A stretch of DNA of 41,142 nucleotides from Hyphomicrobiales bacterium (GCA_900466575.1 UBMP01000030.1:1-41142), one strand, 5' to 3'; counted from the first letter of the stretch, positions 17,329 through 26,384 are shown. The notes: generated by a model not told the origin, from the letters alone. Numbers and translations are program-made.

Positions 17329-18033
17329 ATGTTTGACGCCAAGAAACTGCTGGAACAATTTCTCGGAAGCCAGGTACCGGGGACGGGCAAATCCGTGAGC
17401 GGCTCTGCCCAAAGCGCCCTCGACCTGGCGCGGCGCAATCCGCTTGCCGCAGGCGCCATTGCCGGATTGCTGCTGGGCACCAAGACCGGACGCTCACTCT
17501 CGACCTCCGCCCTGAAGGTGGGCGGACTCGCCGCGATTGCCGGGCTCGGCTATCAGGCCTACAAGAATTATCAGGCCGGCCAGTCGCCGGAGCAGGCGAC
17601 GCCGCAGGTGACGTCCGACAGCCCGCTCGCGCTGCCGCCGCCGCATTCGCCCTTTCATCCCGACTCCGAGGCGAATGACGAGGCCTTTGCGCTGGTTCTG
17701 GTCCGCGCGATGATTTCCGCCGCGCGGGCCGATGGCCATATCGACGACGTCGAGCGCGGCCGGATCATTGGCAAGATTTCGGCAGCCGGTTTGGACCCGG
17801 ATGCCGAGGCCTTCCTCGAAAGCGAGCTTTCGCGACCTGCCGATCTCGATAGCTTGGTTGCAGCCGCGCAAACCGAGGAACAGAAAGTGGAACTCTACAC
17901 CGCGTCGCGTCTGGCCATAGAGCCCGATACCCGCTCCGAGCGCGGCTATCTCGACCTGTTGGCCGGAAGGCTGGAATTGCCGGATGCGCTCGTTGACCAT
18001 ATCGACGTCGCCGTGACCGCGGCAAAGACCTGA
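17329..18033 (+). CDS. DUF533 (YebE-like) membrane-associated protein
   Basis: This 234-residue protein has an N-terminal segment LLEQFLG followed by a small-residue-rich hydrophobic stretch (about 38-78, with NPLAAGAIAGLLLGTKTGR and GGLAAIAGLGYQAYKNYQ), then a proline-rich linker and a C-terminal helical domain with DEAFALVLVRAMISAARADGHID. That pattern is DUF533, related to TerB-like helical domains. The biochemical role is unknown; some members respond to envelope or tellurite stress. GGAGAACGAC precedes the ATG at 17329. It lies 69 bp after eda but may be separately transcribed, and a terminator follows it. Confidence 0.88.
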   Translation: MFDAKKLLEQFLGSQVPGTGKSVSGSAQSALDLARRNPLAAGAIAGLLLGTKTGRSLSTSALKVGGLAAIAGLGYQAYKNYQAGQSPEQATPQVTSDSPLALPPPHSPFHPDSEANDEAFALVLVRAMISAARADGHIDDVERGRIIGKISAAGLDPDAEAFLESELSRPADLDSLVAAAQTEEQKVELYTASRLAIEPDTRSERGYLDLLAGRLELPDALVDHIDVAVTAAKT

Positions 18034-18041
18034 GGTTGCGG

Positions 18042-18075
18042 AGGCGCCGGGGCAGGAATGTCCGGGCGCCTTTTT
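18042..18075 (+). terminator. Rho-independent terminator after DUF533 gene
   Basis: AGGCGCC (18042-18048) pairs with GGCGCCT (18065-18071), followed by a T run (18071-18075). It begins eight bases after the stop codon. Confidence 0.8.
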
Positions 18076-18180
18076 CGTCGGGAGGCGGCTTGTCGCGGGC
18101 ACAAGAAATTCGTTGTGCGGTGCTTACCGTTATGCTCCACTGAAGGCCTGTTGATACCGCGTAGACTTATCGAGACGGAC

Positions 18181-18870
18181 ATGATCGCACTTGAAGACTG
18201 GACGCCGCGCCCCGCGCCCGCACCCGTGACGCTCAAGGGACGCTACGTCACCGTGCTTCCCTACGAGCGGTCCAAACATGGCGAGACGCTTTTTTCCGCG
18301 CTGGGTGGCAAGAGTGAGATCAACGGCTTGCTGGCCTATTTCGCGGCGCCCGACTTTCATTCGGCCGGCGAATTCATGGATTGGCTGGATGCGGTGGCGA
18401 AAGCCGGCTGGCTGACGGAAGTCTTCGTGGACAATGTCTCCGGCAAGGTCGTCGGCATGGCGAACTACATGCGCGCCGACCCGGCCAATGGCGTCGTCGA
18501 AGTGGGTGGCGTGGCGCATGGCAAGGCGATGGCCGGGACGCGGCTTTCGACCGAAGCGCATTACCTGATGGCCAAGCATGTCTTCGAAGACCTCGGCTAT
18601 CGGCGCTACGAATGGAAGTGTCACAACGGCAATGCCGCCAGCAAGCGGGCGGCGGAGCGCCTCGGCTTCCAGTTCGAGGGCGTCTTCCGCCAACATGTCA
18701 TCTCGCGTGGCAAGAACCGCGATACGGCCTGGTATTCGATGATCGACGCCGAATGGCCGGCGCTCAACGAAGCCTTCGAAACCTGGCTCGCCACCCACAA
18801 TTTCGACCCCCATGGCCAGCAGATCAGGTCGCTCCAGCAGATCCGCTCCGATCTCGCCGAGGACCTCTGA
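18181..18870 (+). CDS. GNAT-family N-acetyltransferase (RimJ/RimL-like)
   Basis: This 229-residue acetyl-CoA-dependent transferase resembles the RimJ/RimL group. It shows VTLKGRYVTVLPY at the N-terminus, a central sheet with GKVVGMANYMRADPANGVVEVG, and the C-terminal YRRYEWKCHNGNAASKRAAERLGFQFEG segment typical of this branch. The ATG at 18181 is chosen because homology starts with the following residues; an in-frame extension to 18058 would overlap the preceding terminator. The acceptor may be a protein N-terminus or a small amine. The next gene starts one base after its stop. Confidence 0.88.
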   Translation: MIALEDWTPRPAPAPVTLKGRYVTVLPYERSKHGETLFSALGGKSEINGLLAYFAAPDFHSAGEFMDWLDAVAKAGWLTEVFVDNVSGKVVGMANYMRADPANGVVEVGGVAHGKAMAGTRLSTEAHYLMAKHVFEDLGYRRYEWKCHNGNAASKRAAERLGFQFEGVFRQHVISRGKNRDTAWYSMIDAEWPALNEAFETWLATHNFDPHGQQIRSLQQIRSDLAEDL

Positions 18871-18871
18871 C

Positions 18872-19075
18872 GTGGCCGGCGAAAACGACAACCGCCAATC
18901 GGCCATCGCCGCCGCGATCTTTCTCGTGGTGGCGGGGCTGGCGCTCTATTTCATGCCCAATGTCGTGCTGTGGATCGGCGGGTTTTCGCCGGTGCTGGCG
19001 GTGATTGTGGGTGTGGCGGTGATCGCGGCGTTTTTTGGGGTATTCTGGGTGCGGTCGCGGTATCAGAAGAGGTGA
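18872..19075 (+). CDS. Small two-helix membrane protein
   Basis: This is a 67-residue protein with two hydrophobic segments (about residues 12-30 and 33-55) and a short basic C-terminus ending in RSRYQKR. The probable start is GTG at 18872, one base after the acetyltransferase stop, with GAGGA upstream inside that gene. An in-frame ATG at 18812 would overlap the acetyltransferase by about 60 bases and is less likely. No family is recognised. Coupling with the acetyltransferase is suggested by position only. Confidence 0.7.
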   Translation: MAGENDNRQSAIAAAIFLVVAGLALYFMPNVVLWIGGFSPVLAVIVGVAVIAAFFGVFWVRSRYQKR

Positions 19076-19155
19076 TGTCTCCCCATTTGGGTACGACCAA
19101 TCTCATCTCGTGAGCCTCGGTTGCAACCTTCTCCTCAGAATAGGAGAACAAACTG

Positions 19156-20031
19156 ATGTCTCAAATACGCGAATTCTTACTAAGTTGCGATTACTACCGC
19201 TCCGATCTTGGACCCTACTACGCGGATTTGGTAGAGCGCTTTGTCTCACTCGGTCTAGCAGACATTCATTACGACAAATCTGTCATTGAACGCGGTGAAG
19301 ACAGCTTCTGGGAGCGGATTTGGGAGGCCATCCTCGGTTGCCACTTGGCCGATCTCGGGTTCGCTCCGAAATCGGCCGATGAAGGGCCCGACTTTCTCTG
19401 CAATGTTGCAGGGCAACGCGTCTGGGTGGAGGCGATTTGTCCCAAACCGAAGGGATTTCCAGAGACCTGGTTAAACCGAGAAAAAGGGGTTGTCTATTCA
19501 ACGCCCGGAGAAGCTTTGACGTTAAACTGGACTGCCGCTCTCAAGGCGAAGCGGGATAAACTTGAGGGCGCAGATGGCAAGGATGGTTACGTTGCTAAAG
19601 GGATCGTTTCTCCAGATGACATCTATGTCATTGCGGTGAACTCGTCGCGACTTGGAGGTGGTATGCTTTCAGAATTCGGCTTTTCACAGTTTCCGTATTC
19701 AGCTGAGGTCGGTTTGGGGATCGGTCCGATAGCCATTCCGATCAGTCGCGACGGGGAATTCGGTGAAGCAAAGCATACGACGCGGTTCAGCATTAAAAAT
19801 TCGAATTCTGCTGATGTCGATACAGCGATCTTTCTCGGAGATGCCTATACAGGCGTCAGTGCCGTCCTCAGTACGGGGCACCTCTGTCCGCAGCCAGACA
19901 CATTCCCTTTTGTGCTAGTGCATAACCCCATGGCTCGTGCACCACTATCGACGGGTGGCATGGGCGATGTCGATGAGTTTGCGTCTTGGCGTGAAGGTGA
20001 CGAGATCGTCCTCGAACGGTTATCGTCTTGA
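19156..20031 (+). CDS. Hypothetical protein, possible PD-(D/E)XK-like fold
   Basis: I do not recognise a named family for this 291-residue protein. A segment FWERIWEAILGCHLADLGF (residues about 51-69) followed by DEGPDF (D79) and RVWVEA (E92) resembles the helix-strand-strand core of PD-(D/E)XK nucleases, with GPD supplying the aspartate and VEA the glutamate; the usual lysine is missing or moved. ALKAKRDKL (128-136) could supply a basic helix. There are no membrane segments or signal peptide. AGGAG precedes the ATG at 19156. The gene is visibly richer in A/T than its neighbours and ends 123 bases from the 3' end of tRNA-Thr, which suggests horizontal acquisition. No partner gene is present. 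Confidence 0.75.
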   Translation: MSQIREFLLSCDYYRSDLGPYYADLVERFVSLGLADIHYDKSVIERGEDSFWERIWEAILGCHLADLGFAPKSADEGPDFLCNVAGQRVWVEAICPKPKGFPETWLNREKGVVYSTPGEALTLNWTAALKAKRDKLEGADGKDGYVAKGIVSPDDIYVIAVNSSRLGGGMLSEFGFSQFPYSAEVGLGIGPIAIPISRDGEFGEAKHTTRFSIKNSNSADVDTAIFLGDAYTGVSAVLSTGHLCPQPDTFPFVLVHNPMARAPLSTGGMGDVDEFASWREGDEIVLERLSS

Positions 20032-20154
20032 TCGAAACATCGGAAAGACTGCGGGCCGCATTTTCTGAAAACGTCGCAAATTTCGAACCGTTAACCATAT
20101 GAGTCGCATCTCACGTGGCGAGAGTCTGAACTTATGTGGAGAACTACAAAAAAC

Positions 20155-20229
20155 TGGTGCTGCGAGAGAGGATTGAACTCTCGACCTCACCCTTACCAAG
20201 GGTGTGCTCTACCACTGAGCTACCGCAGC
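20155..20229 (-). tRNA. tRNA-Thr (GGT)
   Basis: On the minus strand a 75-base tRNA with encoded CCA folds from GCTGCGG (5' acceptor) to TCGCAGC-A-CCA. The D arm is GCTCAGTGGTAGAGC, and the T arm contains GTTCAATC. The anticodon loop TTGGTAA gives anticodon GGT, threonine. A run of T directly after CCA may terminate it. Its 3' end faces the A/T-rich gene at 19156-20031. Confidence 0.96.
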
Positions 20230-20411
20230 ATCCGATCCCGAGACGACGCGTTGGCGTGTCGGGTGAAGCGGGGTGCCTATTGCCACATGTTATCCGGCGG
20301 CGCAAGCGCTGGCACCGAAGTTTTTTCAGAAGTTCGGCGAGCTTCCTTGGCGGCGCGTTCTGCGCTATTGGCTTTCCTTCATTTTCAACGACGTGAGACG
20401 GGGGCGGGGCG

Positions 20412-20657
20412 ATGACGTCCGGCGCAGACGAGACGAACGATCAAGGCGATACACGAGACGATCTCCGCGACCGGGAATCGCGCAAGCGCGCCAAGGAGGC
20501 GCTGCGGCGCGAGAAGGAAGCGGAGAAGAAGCGGCTGGCCGGTGCGCTCCGGGCCAATCTCATGCGGCGAAAGGCGCAGTCGCGGGCGCGGCGCGAGGGC
20601 GAGGCGGACGAGCGGGACGAGGGGCTTCCGGGGGCGGGGCCGGTGGAGCGCGAATAG
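20412..20657 (+). CDS. Small charged protein upstream of murA
   Basis: This is an 81-residue, highly charged protein with an Arg/Lys/Glu-rich helical centre (RESRKRAKEALRREKEAEKK, about residues 22-41) followed by LAGALRANLMRRKAQSRARR. Small proteins of this pattern, with a LRANLxRRKAQ core, occur before murA in rhizobia. It is probably cytoplasmic and could bind nucleic acid, but nothing shows this directly. The ATG at 20412 has a G-rich sequence upstream. Overlapping frames are long because of base composition; this one is preferred for its family-like core and conserved position. Confidence 0.7.
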   Translation: MTSGADETNDQGDTRDDLRDRESRKRAKEALRREKEAEKKRLAGALRANLMRRKAQSRARREGEADERDEGLPGAGPVERE

Positions 20658-20952
20658 TGCCGGGAGGATGCAGACGCTACCGGCGGAAGGGCACCGAACC
20701 GGTATCGAGTGCCCGAATCACGGGGCTTTCTTCGGTGGTCTGTTCACTTGTCTCCGCAGCTCTCGCTTGATTGTCTATCAAAAGGCCAGCGAGCCTGCCC
20801 TAAATCATCCTCATTCGCGGTGGAAACCATGCGTCCGATCGGCCGAGGGGGCCTTATTTTCGGCCTTTCTTGAAGGCGCCGCGCCTTTGGGTTATGGGGA
20901 CCGTCACATCTGACACACCGGCGTCATCCGGACGCCTGAAAGAGATACATCC
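20658..20952. other. Intergenic region before murA
   Basis: There is no convincing gene in these 295 bases. GGCCGA (20841-20846) and TCGGCC (20860-20865), followed by TTTCTT, form a terminator-like hairpin that could end transcription of the small upstream gene. The murA promoter should lie in or after this stretch, but no strong -35/-10 pair stands out. Confidence 0.4.
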
Positions 20953-22245
20953 ATGGATCGCATTCGCATTGTCGGCGGCAAGCCGCTGAACGGCATCATT
21001 CCCATTTCCGGCGCGAAGAATGCCGCCCTGCCGCTGATGATCGCCTCGCTGCTCACCAGCGATACGCTGACGCTGGAAAACGTGCCGCATCTGGCGGACG
21101 TCGAGCAGCTGCTGCGCATTCTCGGCAATCACGGCGTCGATATCGCCGTCAACGGCCGCCGCGAGCACCAGGACGGGTCCTATTCCCGCACCATCCATTT
21201 CACCTGCCGCACAATTGCCGACACGACCGCGCCTTACGAACTCGTCTCCAAGATGCGTGCTTCCTTCTGGGTGATCGGGCCGTTGCTTGCGCGCGAAGGC
21301 CGCTGCCGTGTGTCTCTGCCGGGTGGCTGCGCCATCGGCACGCGTCCGGTCGATCTCTTCATCGAAGGTCTCACGGCCATGGGCGCGGAGATGGAAATCG
21401 ATGGCGGCTATATCAATGCCAAGGCGCCCAAGGGCGGCCTGATCGGCACGCGCTACACCTTCCCCAAGGTCTCGGTCGGCGCGACGCATGTGCTCCTCAT
21501 GGCGGCTTCGCTGGCCAACGGCACGACGGTCATCGGCAATGCCGCGCGCGAGCCGGAAATCGTCGATCTTGCCAATTGCCTCAACGCCATGGGCGCGAAG
21601 ATTTCGGGCGCCGGCACGTCCACGATCACCATCGAGGGCGTGAAGTCGCTTTCCGGCGCGCGGCATCGCGTGCTGCCCGACCGTATCGAAACCGGCACCT
21701 ATGCCATGGCCGCCGCCATGGCCGGTGGCGATGTGACGCTGGACGGCACGAGCGTCGATCTGCTCGACACGGCGCTGGAAGCCATCCGCCGCTCAGGTGC
21801 GGAAGTCATCGCGCTGCCCAACGGTATCCGCGTGATCGGTCATGGCGATGCGATCAAGCCGGTCGATGTCGTGACGGACCCATATCCGGGCTTCCCCACC
21901 GACCTGCAGGCGCAGTTCATGGGCCTGATGACCCGTTCCACCGGCATTTCGCACATCACCGAGACGATCTTCGAGAACCGCTTCATGCATGTGCAGGAAC
22001 TCGCCCGTCTCGGCGCCAAGATCTCGCTCAACGGCCAGACGGCGCGCGTCGAGGGCGTATCGAAGCTCAAGGGCGCGCCAGTCATGGCGACCGATCTTCG
22101 CGCGTCGGTGTCGCTGGTCATTGCCGGTCTGGCGGCGGAAGGCGAGACGATCGTCTCGCGTGTCTACCATCTCGACCGTGGTTTCGAGCGTCTTGAAGAA
22201 AAGCTGACCCGTTGCGGGGCCATTGTCGAACGCATCAGCGACTGA
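20953..22245 (+). CDS. murA: UDP-N-acetylglucosamine 1-carboxyvinyltransferase
   Basis: MurA transfers enolpyruvate from PEP to UDP-GlcNAc, the first committed step of peptidoglycan synthesis in the cytoplasm. The protein is 430 residues, a normal length. The substrate-binding Lys-Asn pair lies in SGAKNAALP (residues 19-27) and the catalytic, fosfomycin-reactive cysteine in [14 protein letters not shown] (Cys126). [14 protein letters not shown] and [11 protein letters not shown] are also typical. The ATG at 20953 fits the family N-terminus. It heads a conserved alphaproteobacterial block with the DUF2948 gene and hisD. The active-site cysteine indicates no intrinsic fosfomycin resistance by substitution. 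Confidence 0.98.
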   Translation: MDRIRIVGGKPLNGIIPISGAKNAALPLMIASLLTSDTLTLENVPHLADVEQLLRILGNHGVDIAVNGRREHQDGSYSRTIHFTCRTIADTTAPYELVSKMRASFWVIGPLLAREGRCRVSLPGGCAIGTRPVDLFIEGLTAMGAEMEIDGGYINAKAPKGGLIGTRYTFPKVSVGATHVLLMAASLANGTTVIGNAAREPEIVDLANCLNAMGAKISGAGTSTITIEGVKSLSGARHRVLPDRIETGTYAMAAAMAGGDVTLDGTSVDLLDTALEAIRRSGAEVIALPNGIRVIGHGDAIKPVDVVTDPYPGFPTDLQAQFMGLMTRSTGISHITETIFENRFMHVQELARLGAKISLNGQTARVEGVSKLKGAPVMATDLRASVSLVIAGLAAEGETIVSRVYHLDRGFERLEEKLTRCGAIVERISD

Positions 22246-22359
22246 TCCCAACTTGCTCGCGGTTGCGCGGCGGGCTATCGCTTCTTATCTGCGTATCAAA
22301 GAGCGCTGCCCGAGAGCAATCAAGCGTACGGGCGGCGCGCAAGACGCAAAGGTGAGACT

Positions 22360-22800
22360 ATGAGTGGTTTGAAACTGCTGGCGCTGGATGAAGAAGATCT
22401 CGACATCGTGTCGGCCCATATGCAGGATTCGGTTTTCAAGGTGGCGGAATGCGCCTTCGATGCGCGGACCCGGCAATTCTCCATGACGGCCAATCGCTTC
22501 GTCTGGGAAAGCGCGACCGACAAGGCGCGGCCCTTCGAGCGGCGCAAGGCGGCTTTGGTGTTCAAGCGGGTCAATGCGGTGAAATCCGCCGGCGTCGACC
22601 GCAAGAACAAGGATGCCGTGCTTGACTTGCTGGCCATCCGCTTCGAAAAGCAGGGCGAGGGGCCGGAAGGCGTGATCGAGTTGGTTCTGGCCGGCGGCGG
22701 CGTGGTTCGGCTGGATGTGGAATGTATCGAAGCGCAGCTTGCCGATGTCGGCGGCGCGTGGGAAACGAAGTCGAAGCCGCAGCATCGGGTGGATGCCTGA
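22360..22800 (+). CDS. DUF2948 family protein
   Basis: This 146-residue protein of unknown function matches the DUF2948 family, which in alphaproteobacteria is found beside hisD. Features include the opening GLKLLALDEEDLDIVSAHMQD, a central MTANRFVWE, and a C-terminal LDVECIEAQLADVGGAW. It has no signal peptide or membrane segment. AAAGGTGAG precedes the ATG at 22360. It lies between murA and hisD. Its constant neighbourhood, rather than its sequence, is the only clue to function. Confidence 0.88.
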   Translation: MSGLKLLALDEEDLDIVSAHMQDSVFKVAECAFDARTRQFSMTANRFVWESATDKARPFERRKAALVFKRVNAVKSAGVDRKNKDAVLDLLAIRFEKQGEGPEGVIELVLAGGGVVRLDVECIEAQLADVGGAWETKSKPQHRVDA

Positions 22801-22816
22801 TCGCTTTTTGTTTGAC

Positions 22817-22860
22817 GCAATTCCGGACGCGAAACCGGTTTCCACTTTCGCTGGAATTGC
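22817..22860. repeat. GCAATTCC/GGAATTGC palindromic intergenic element
   Basis: GCAATTCC (22817-22824) and GGAATTGC (22853-22860) are exact inverted repeats enclosing CGGACGCGAAACCGGTTTCC and a few more bases. Elements of this pattern recur between genes in Rhizobiaceae. It sits between the DUF2948 gene and hisD and could act as an mRNA-stabilising or terminating stem-loop. Confidence 0.7.
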
Positions 22861-22912
22861 TTTGATTTAAACCGTCCCGTTGAGGGGCGGGACGTCGGAA
22901 GGGAATGGGGCA

Positions 22913-24211
22913 TTGGCAATTTGGCTTGACTGGAGCGAGGCGGATTTCGAGGCGAAATTCGCCGCTTTCCTGACGACGAAGCGTGAAGTGTCGGAAGATG
23001 TCGGGCAGACCGCGCGCGAAATCATCGCCGATGTGCGTGCCCGTGGAGATGCGGCGCTGGCAGACTACACGCTGCGCTTCGACCAGCTCGATTTTGCCGA
23101 AACGCCGATGCGCGTGACGGCCGAGGAAATCGAGGATGCCTTTGCGCAGGTCGAGCCGGAAGTGCTGGATGCCCTGCATCTCGCCGCCGCGCGCATCGCC
23201 AAGCATCACAGCCGCCAGATGCCGAAGGACGATATCTATGAAGATGATATCGGTGTCGGTCTCGGCTCGCGCTGGACGGCCATCGAGGCGGTCGGGCTTT
23301 ATGTGCCCGGCGGTTCGGCGAGCTATCCGAGTTCGGTCCTGATGAATGCGCTGCCGGCCAAGGTTGCCGGCGTGCCGCGCGTCGTCATGGTCGTGCCGGC
23401 CATGCGCGGCAAGATCAACCCGACGGTGCTCGCCGCTGCCCGCATTGCCGGGGTGGATGAGATCTATCGCATCGGCGGCGCGCAGGCCGTGGCAGCGCTC
23501 GCCTATGGCACGGAAACGATCGCGCCGGTCGCCAAGATCGTCGGTCCCGGCAATGCCTATGTGGCCGCTGCGAAGCGCGAAGTGTTCGGCACGGTCGGCA
23601 TCGACATGATTGCCGGGCCATCCGAAGTGCTGGCGATTGCCGACAAGGACAACGATCCGGACTGGATCGCCGCCGATCTTCTCGCCCAGGCCGAGCATGA
23701 CCGCGCTGCCCAGGCGATCCTCATTTCCGACGATGCGGCTTTTGCCAAGTCTGTCAGCGATGCGGTGGAGCGCCAGCTTCGCCTGCTGCCGCGCGCCGAC
23801 ACGGCCGCCGCCAGCTGGCGCGACTATGGCGCGGTGATCATCGTGCCGACGCTCGACCGTTCGGTCTCGCTGGCGAACCGCATTGCCGCCGAGCATCTGG
23901 AACTGGCTGTTGCCGACCCGGAAGCGCTGATGGAAGGCATCCGCAATGCGGGCGCGATCTTCATCGGCCGCCATACGCCGGAAGTCATCGGCGATTATGT
24001 CGGCGGTTCGAACCATGTTCTGCCGACAGCGCGTTCGGCGCGCTTCTCGTCGGGCCTCTCGGTGCTGGAATTCGTCAAGCGCACCTCGATCCTGCGCCTT
24101 GGCCCGGACCAGCTGCGCGCGCTCGGGCCATCTGCGATTGCGCTCGCCAGGTCCGAAGGGCTGGATGCCCATGCCCGCTCGGTCGGCATCCGCCTCAATC
24201 TCGGGAGCTGA
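22913..24211 (+). CDS. hisD: Histidinol dehydrogenase
   Basis: HisD oxidises L-histidinol to L-histidine in two NAD-dependent steps and needs zinc. The probable start is TTG at 22913, with GGAAGGGA eight bases upstream, giving a 432-residue protein that begins [16 protein letters not shown], like rhizobial relatives. An in-frame TTG at 22880 would add 11 unlikely residues. Family motifs include [24 protein letters not shown], the signature [15 protein letters not shown] with catalytic Glu/His, AAEHLE and GGSNHVLPT. It overlaps no gene but lies one base before the UPF0262 start, so the pair is probably cotranslated. Confidence 0.96.
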   Translation: MAIWLDWSEADFEAKFAAFLTTKREVSEDVGQTAREIIADVRARGDAALADYTLRFDQLDFAETPMRVTAEEIEDAFAQVEPEVLDALHLAAARIAKHHSRQMPKDDIYEDDIGVGLGSRWTAIEAVGLYVPGGSASYPSSVLMNALPAKVAGVPRVVMVVPAMRGKINPTVLAAARIAGVDEIYRIGGAQAVAALAYGTETIAPVAKIVGPGNAYVAAAKREVFGTVGIDMIAGPSEVLAIADKDNDPDWIAADLLAQAEHDRAAQAILISDDAAFAKSVSDAVERQLRLLPRADTAAASWRDYGAVIIVPTLDRSVSLANRIAAEHLELAVADPEALMEGIRNAGAIFIGRHTPEVIGDYVGGSNHVLPTARSARFSSGLSVLEFVKRTSILRLGPDQLRALGPSAIALARSEGLDAHARSVGIRLNLGS

Positions 24212-24212
24212 T

Positions 24213-24689
24213 ATGGGGAGCAAGGCCACGCAAAGGCTCTGCGATGTCGTGCTGGACGAGACGATCGGCCGCTCGACGCCCGATGTGGAGCATGAGCGCG
24301 CGGTCGCCATCTTCGACCTCTTGGAGGACAATTCCTTCGCGCCCGAGGGGCATGAAGGCGGGCCCTACAAACTCTATCTCTCGCTGGTCGAGCAGCGCCT
24401 CGTCTTCACCATCAAGACGGAGGGCGACGAGCCGGTGGCGACGCATATCCTGTCGCTGACGCCGTTTCGCCGGATCATCAAGGATTACTTCATGATCTGC
24501 GACAGCTATTATCAGGCGATCCGCTCCTCGACGCCGAGCCAGATCGAAGCCATCGACATGGGCCGGCGCGGCATTCACAACGAGGGCTCGCAGACGCTGA
24601 TGGATCGGCTGTCGGGCAAGATCAGGATCGATTTCGATACGGCGCGGCGGCTCTTCACGCTGGTCTGCGTGCTCTACTGGCGCGGTTGA
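24213..24689 (+). CDS. UPF0262 family protein
   Basis: This 158-residue protein belongs to UPF0262, a small alphaproteobacterial family of unknown function. It opens with [28 protein letters not shown] and contains [20 protein letters not shown], followed by [11 protein letters not shown]. The ATG at 24213 comes one base after the hisD stop, with GGGAGCTG upstream, so it is translated from the same message. It precedes the phosphatase gene by four bases. Its conserved position suggests a housekeeping role, but no activity can be read from the sequence. Confidence 0.92.
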   Translation: MGSKATQRLCDVVLDETIGRSTPDVEHERAVAIFDLLEDNSFAPEGHEGGPYKLYLSLVEQRLVFTIKTEGDEPVATHILSLTPFRRIIKDYFMICDSYYQAIRSSTPSQIEAIDMGRRGIHNEGSQTLMDRLSGKIRIDFDTARRLFTLVCVLYWRG

Positions 24690-24693
24690 GCCC

Positions 24694-25143
24694 ATGGAGG
24701 AGGAGGCCGCCAGCGACAGCACGGAGAAACGGCCGGGCGCGATCCTGTTCATGTGCGGCATGAACGCCATCCGCTCGCCGATGGCCGAGGCGCTGGCAAA
24801 ATCCATGCTGCCCAAGGGCACCTATATTGCCTCTGCCGGTGTGCGCACGGGCGAGCGCGACCCCTTCGTCGATGTCGTGCTGGATGAGGTGGGCCTCTCC
24901 ATCGGCCGGCATCAGCCGCAGACGCTGGACGAGCTGGAGGACGACTATTTCGACCTCATCGTGACGCTGGCGCCCGAGGCGCATCACGCCGCCCTCGAAC
25001 TCACCCGCTCGCTCTCCGTCGATGTCAGCTACTGGCCGACGCCGGATCCGAGCGTGGCGCGTGGGACACGCGAGCAGATTCTTTCGGCTTATCGGGAGGT
25101 GCGCGATCACCTGAAGACGCTGATTGAGAAGCGGCTGGCCTGA
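24694..25143 (+). CDS. Low-molecular-weight phosphotyrosine phosphatase-like protein
   Basis: This 149-residue protein has the LMW-PTP fold. The P-loop is CGMNAIRSP, C-x5-R with Cys21 and Arg27, followed by MAEAL. The later YWPTPDPS supplies the DP aspartate used as general acid. Related families include arsenate reductases, but the full PTP-type loop and DP motif favour phosphatase activity. It is the third gene of the hisD unit, four bases after the UPF0262 stop, and lies before infA. The extended acidic N-terminus (MEEEAASDSTEK) is slightly unusual. The natural substrate is unknown. Confidence 0.88.
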   Translation: MEEEAASDSTEKRPGAILFMCGMNAIRSPMAEALAKSMLPKGTYIASAGVRTGERDPFVDVVLDEVGLSIGRHQPQTLDELEDDYFDLIVTLAPEAHHAALELTRSLSVDVSYWPTPDPSVARGTREQILSAYREVRDHLKTLIEKRLA

Positions 25144-25171
25144 CTTGCTTTGAATGTGAACGTTTTTTGCA

Positions 25172-25194
25172 ACATGCCGTCCTTTTCGGCATGT
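25172..25194. promoter_or_regulatory. Hairpin in the infA upstream region
   Basis: ACATGCCG (25172-25179) and CGGCATGT (25187-25194) form a perfect 8-bp stem with a seven-base loop. There is no downstream T run, so it is not a classic terminator. It may stabilise the 3' end of the phosphatase message or fold in the infA leader. Confidence 0.5.
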
Positions 25195-25293
25195 CAGAGG
25201 TTCACAAAGGCCCACGCATTGTGTAGTTTCCGCAAAATTTTCGCCCGTGCCTTCAGCGCGCGGCCCATAAACCTGCAAGAAAGACCTGTCTGA

Positions 25294-25512
25294 ATGGCAA
25301 AAGAAGAAGTTCTCGAATTCCCGGGAATCGTGACCGAACTCCTGCCCAACGCGACCTTCCGCGTGAAGCTGGAAAACGAACATGAAATCATCGCCCACAC
25401 CGCGGGCCGCATGCGCAAGAACCGCATCCGCGTTCTGGCCGGCGACAAGGTTCTCGTCGAAATGACCCCTTACGACCTGACCAAGGGCCGTATCACCTAC
25501 CGTTTCAGATAA
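25294..25512 (+). CDS. infA: Translation initiation factor IF-1
   Basis: IF-1 is the small OB-fold factor that occupies the ribosomal A site on the 30S subunit during initiation. At 72 residues it has the standard length and sequence: [28 protein letters not shown], then [19 protein letters not shown] and [10 protein letters not shown]. The ATG at 25294 is certain. It is followed by maf after 42 bp and precedes yacG, an arrangement conserved in alphaproteobacteria. A 150-bp gap upstream probably carries its own promoter. Confidence 0.98.
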   Translation: MAKEEVLEFPGIVTELLPNATFRVKLENEHEIIAHTAGRMRKNRIRVLAGDKVLVEMTPYDLTKGRITYRFR

Positions 25513-25554
25513 TAGACTGGAGCCGCGTCGTTACCGGCGCATCGACCGAATCCC

Positions 25555-26175
25555 ATGGCGACCGAACAAGCCCTCATTCTTGCCTCTGGTTCGCCGCGCC
25601 GCGTCGAACTTCTCGCGCAAGCGCGCATCGAGCCTGCGCGTCTCCTGCCGATGGATATCGATGAGACGCCGAAGCGCTCGGAAAATCCGCGCACGCTGGC
25701 CCAGCGTCTCGCCCGTGAAAAGGCCGAGGCCGCCTTTGCCGTCGTGCGCGCGGATGAGGAGATCAAGGGCGGCTGGGTTTTGGCCGCCGATACGGTCGTG
25801 GCCGTCGGTCGCCGCATCCTGCCCAAGGCCGAATACGAGGCGGATGCCTTTTCCTGCCTCAACCTGCTCTCCGGCCGTGCCCACTGGGTCTATACGGGCG
25901 TGACTCTGATTGCGCCGTCGGGCCACACGCGCAGCCGCATCGTCGAGACCAAGGTGCGCTTCAAGCGCCTTTCCAATGCCGAAATCGATGCCTATGTGCA
26001 GAGTGGCGAATGGCGCGGCAAGGCGGGGGGCTATGGCATCCAGGGCATTGCAGGCTCCTTCGTGCAGAAGCTTGCCGGCTCCTATACCAGCGTCGTCGGG
26101 CTTCCGCTGACCGAAACGCTGCAGCTTCTGGATGGCGAAGGCTTCGACATCCGCAGGGGCTGGAAGGAAGGCTGA
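25555..26175 (+). CDS. maf: Maf-family nucleotide pyrophosphatase
   Basis: This 206-residue protein is a Maf nucleoside triphosphate pyrophosphatase, which hydrolyses canonical or modified nucleotides such as dTTP, UTP or m7GTP to the monophosphate. The N-terminal [10 protein letters not shown] motif, the LAREKAEAA helix, [18 protein letters not shown], and [20 protein letters not shown] are all family signatures. The subfamily (YhdE or YceF) is not certain from inspection. The ATG at 25555 follows weak sequence upstream. It belongs to the infA-maf-yacG block. Confidence 0.95.
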   Translation: MATEQALILASGSPRRVELLAQARIEPARLLPMDIDETPKRSENPRTLAQRLAREKAEAAFAVVRADEEIKGGWVLAADTVVAVGRRILPKAEYEADAFSCLNLLSGRAHWVYTGVTLIAPSGHTRSRIVETKVRFKRLSNAEIDAYVQSGEWRGKAGGYGIQGIAGSFVQKLAGSYTSVVGLPLTETLQLLDGEGFDIRRGWKEG

Positions 26176-26183
26176 GCAGTCCC

Positions 26184-26384
26184 ATGGTTGCCAAGGTTGA
26201 ACCTTTGAGAAAGCCGCGCCCATGCCCCGAATGCGGGCAGCCGTCCGCGCGCGAACACTATCCCTTCTGCTCCGACCGCTGTCGCAACGTTGATCTCTCG
26301 CGCTGGCTCAACGGCTCCTATGCCATCCCGGTTACGGAAGACGAAGAGAAGGCGGACGGCTTCGAGCGCGACTTTGAGCGTTGA
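26184..26384 (+). CDS. yacG: DNA gyrase inhibitor YacG-type zinc protein
   Basis: This 66-residue protein carries the four-cysteine zinc site CPECGQPS and FCSDRCRNVDLSRWLNG typical of YacG, which binds GyrB and inhibits gyrase in E. coli. The acidic tail EDEEKADGFERDFER is also seen in relatives. The ATG at 26184 is eight bases after the maf stop. It precedes tRNA-Phe by about 160 bp. Its physiological role in rhizobia is not established. Confidence 0.93.
   Translation: MVAKVEPLRKPRPCPECGQPSAREHYPFCSDRCRNVDLSRWLNGSYAIPVTEDEEKADGFERDFER

Noticed and set aside
20032-20154. Attachment-site duplication of tRNA-Thr
   Set aside because: I looked for a copy of the tRNA 3' end around the A/T-rich gene at 19076-20154 and found none.
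20273-20770. Alternative frame over the small gene before murA
   Set aside because: The 81-residue frame has the conserved-looking core; this overlapping one is Arg/Gly-rich without structure.
22571-24331. 586-codon frame opposite hisD
   Set aside because: It is antisense to DUF2948 and hisD, with composition typical of shadow frames (rich in Arg, His, Asp) and no domain.
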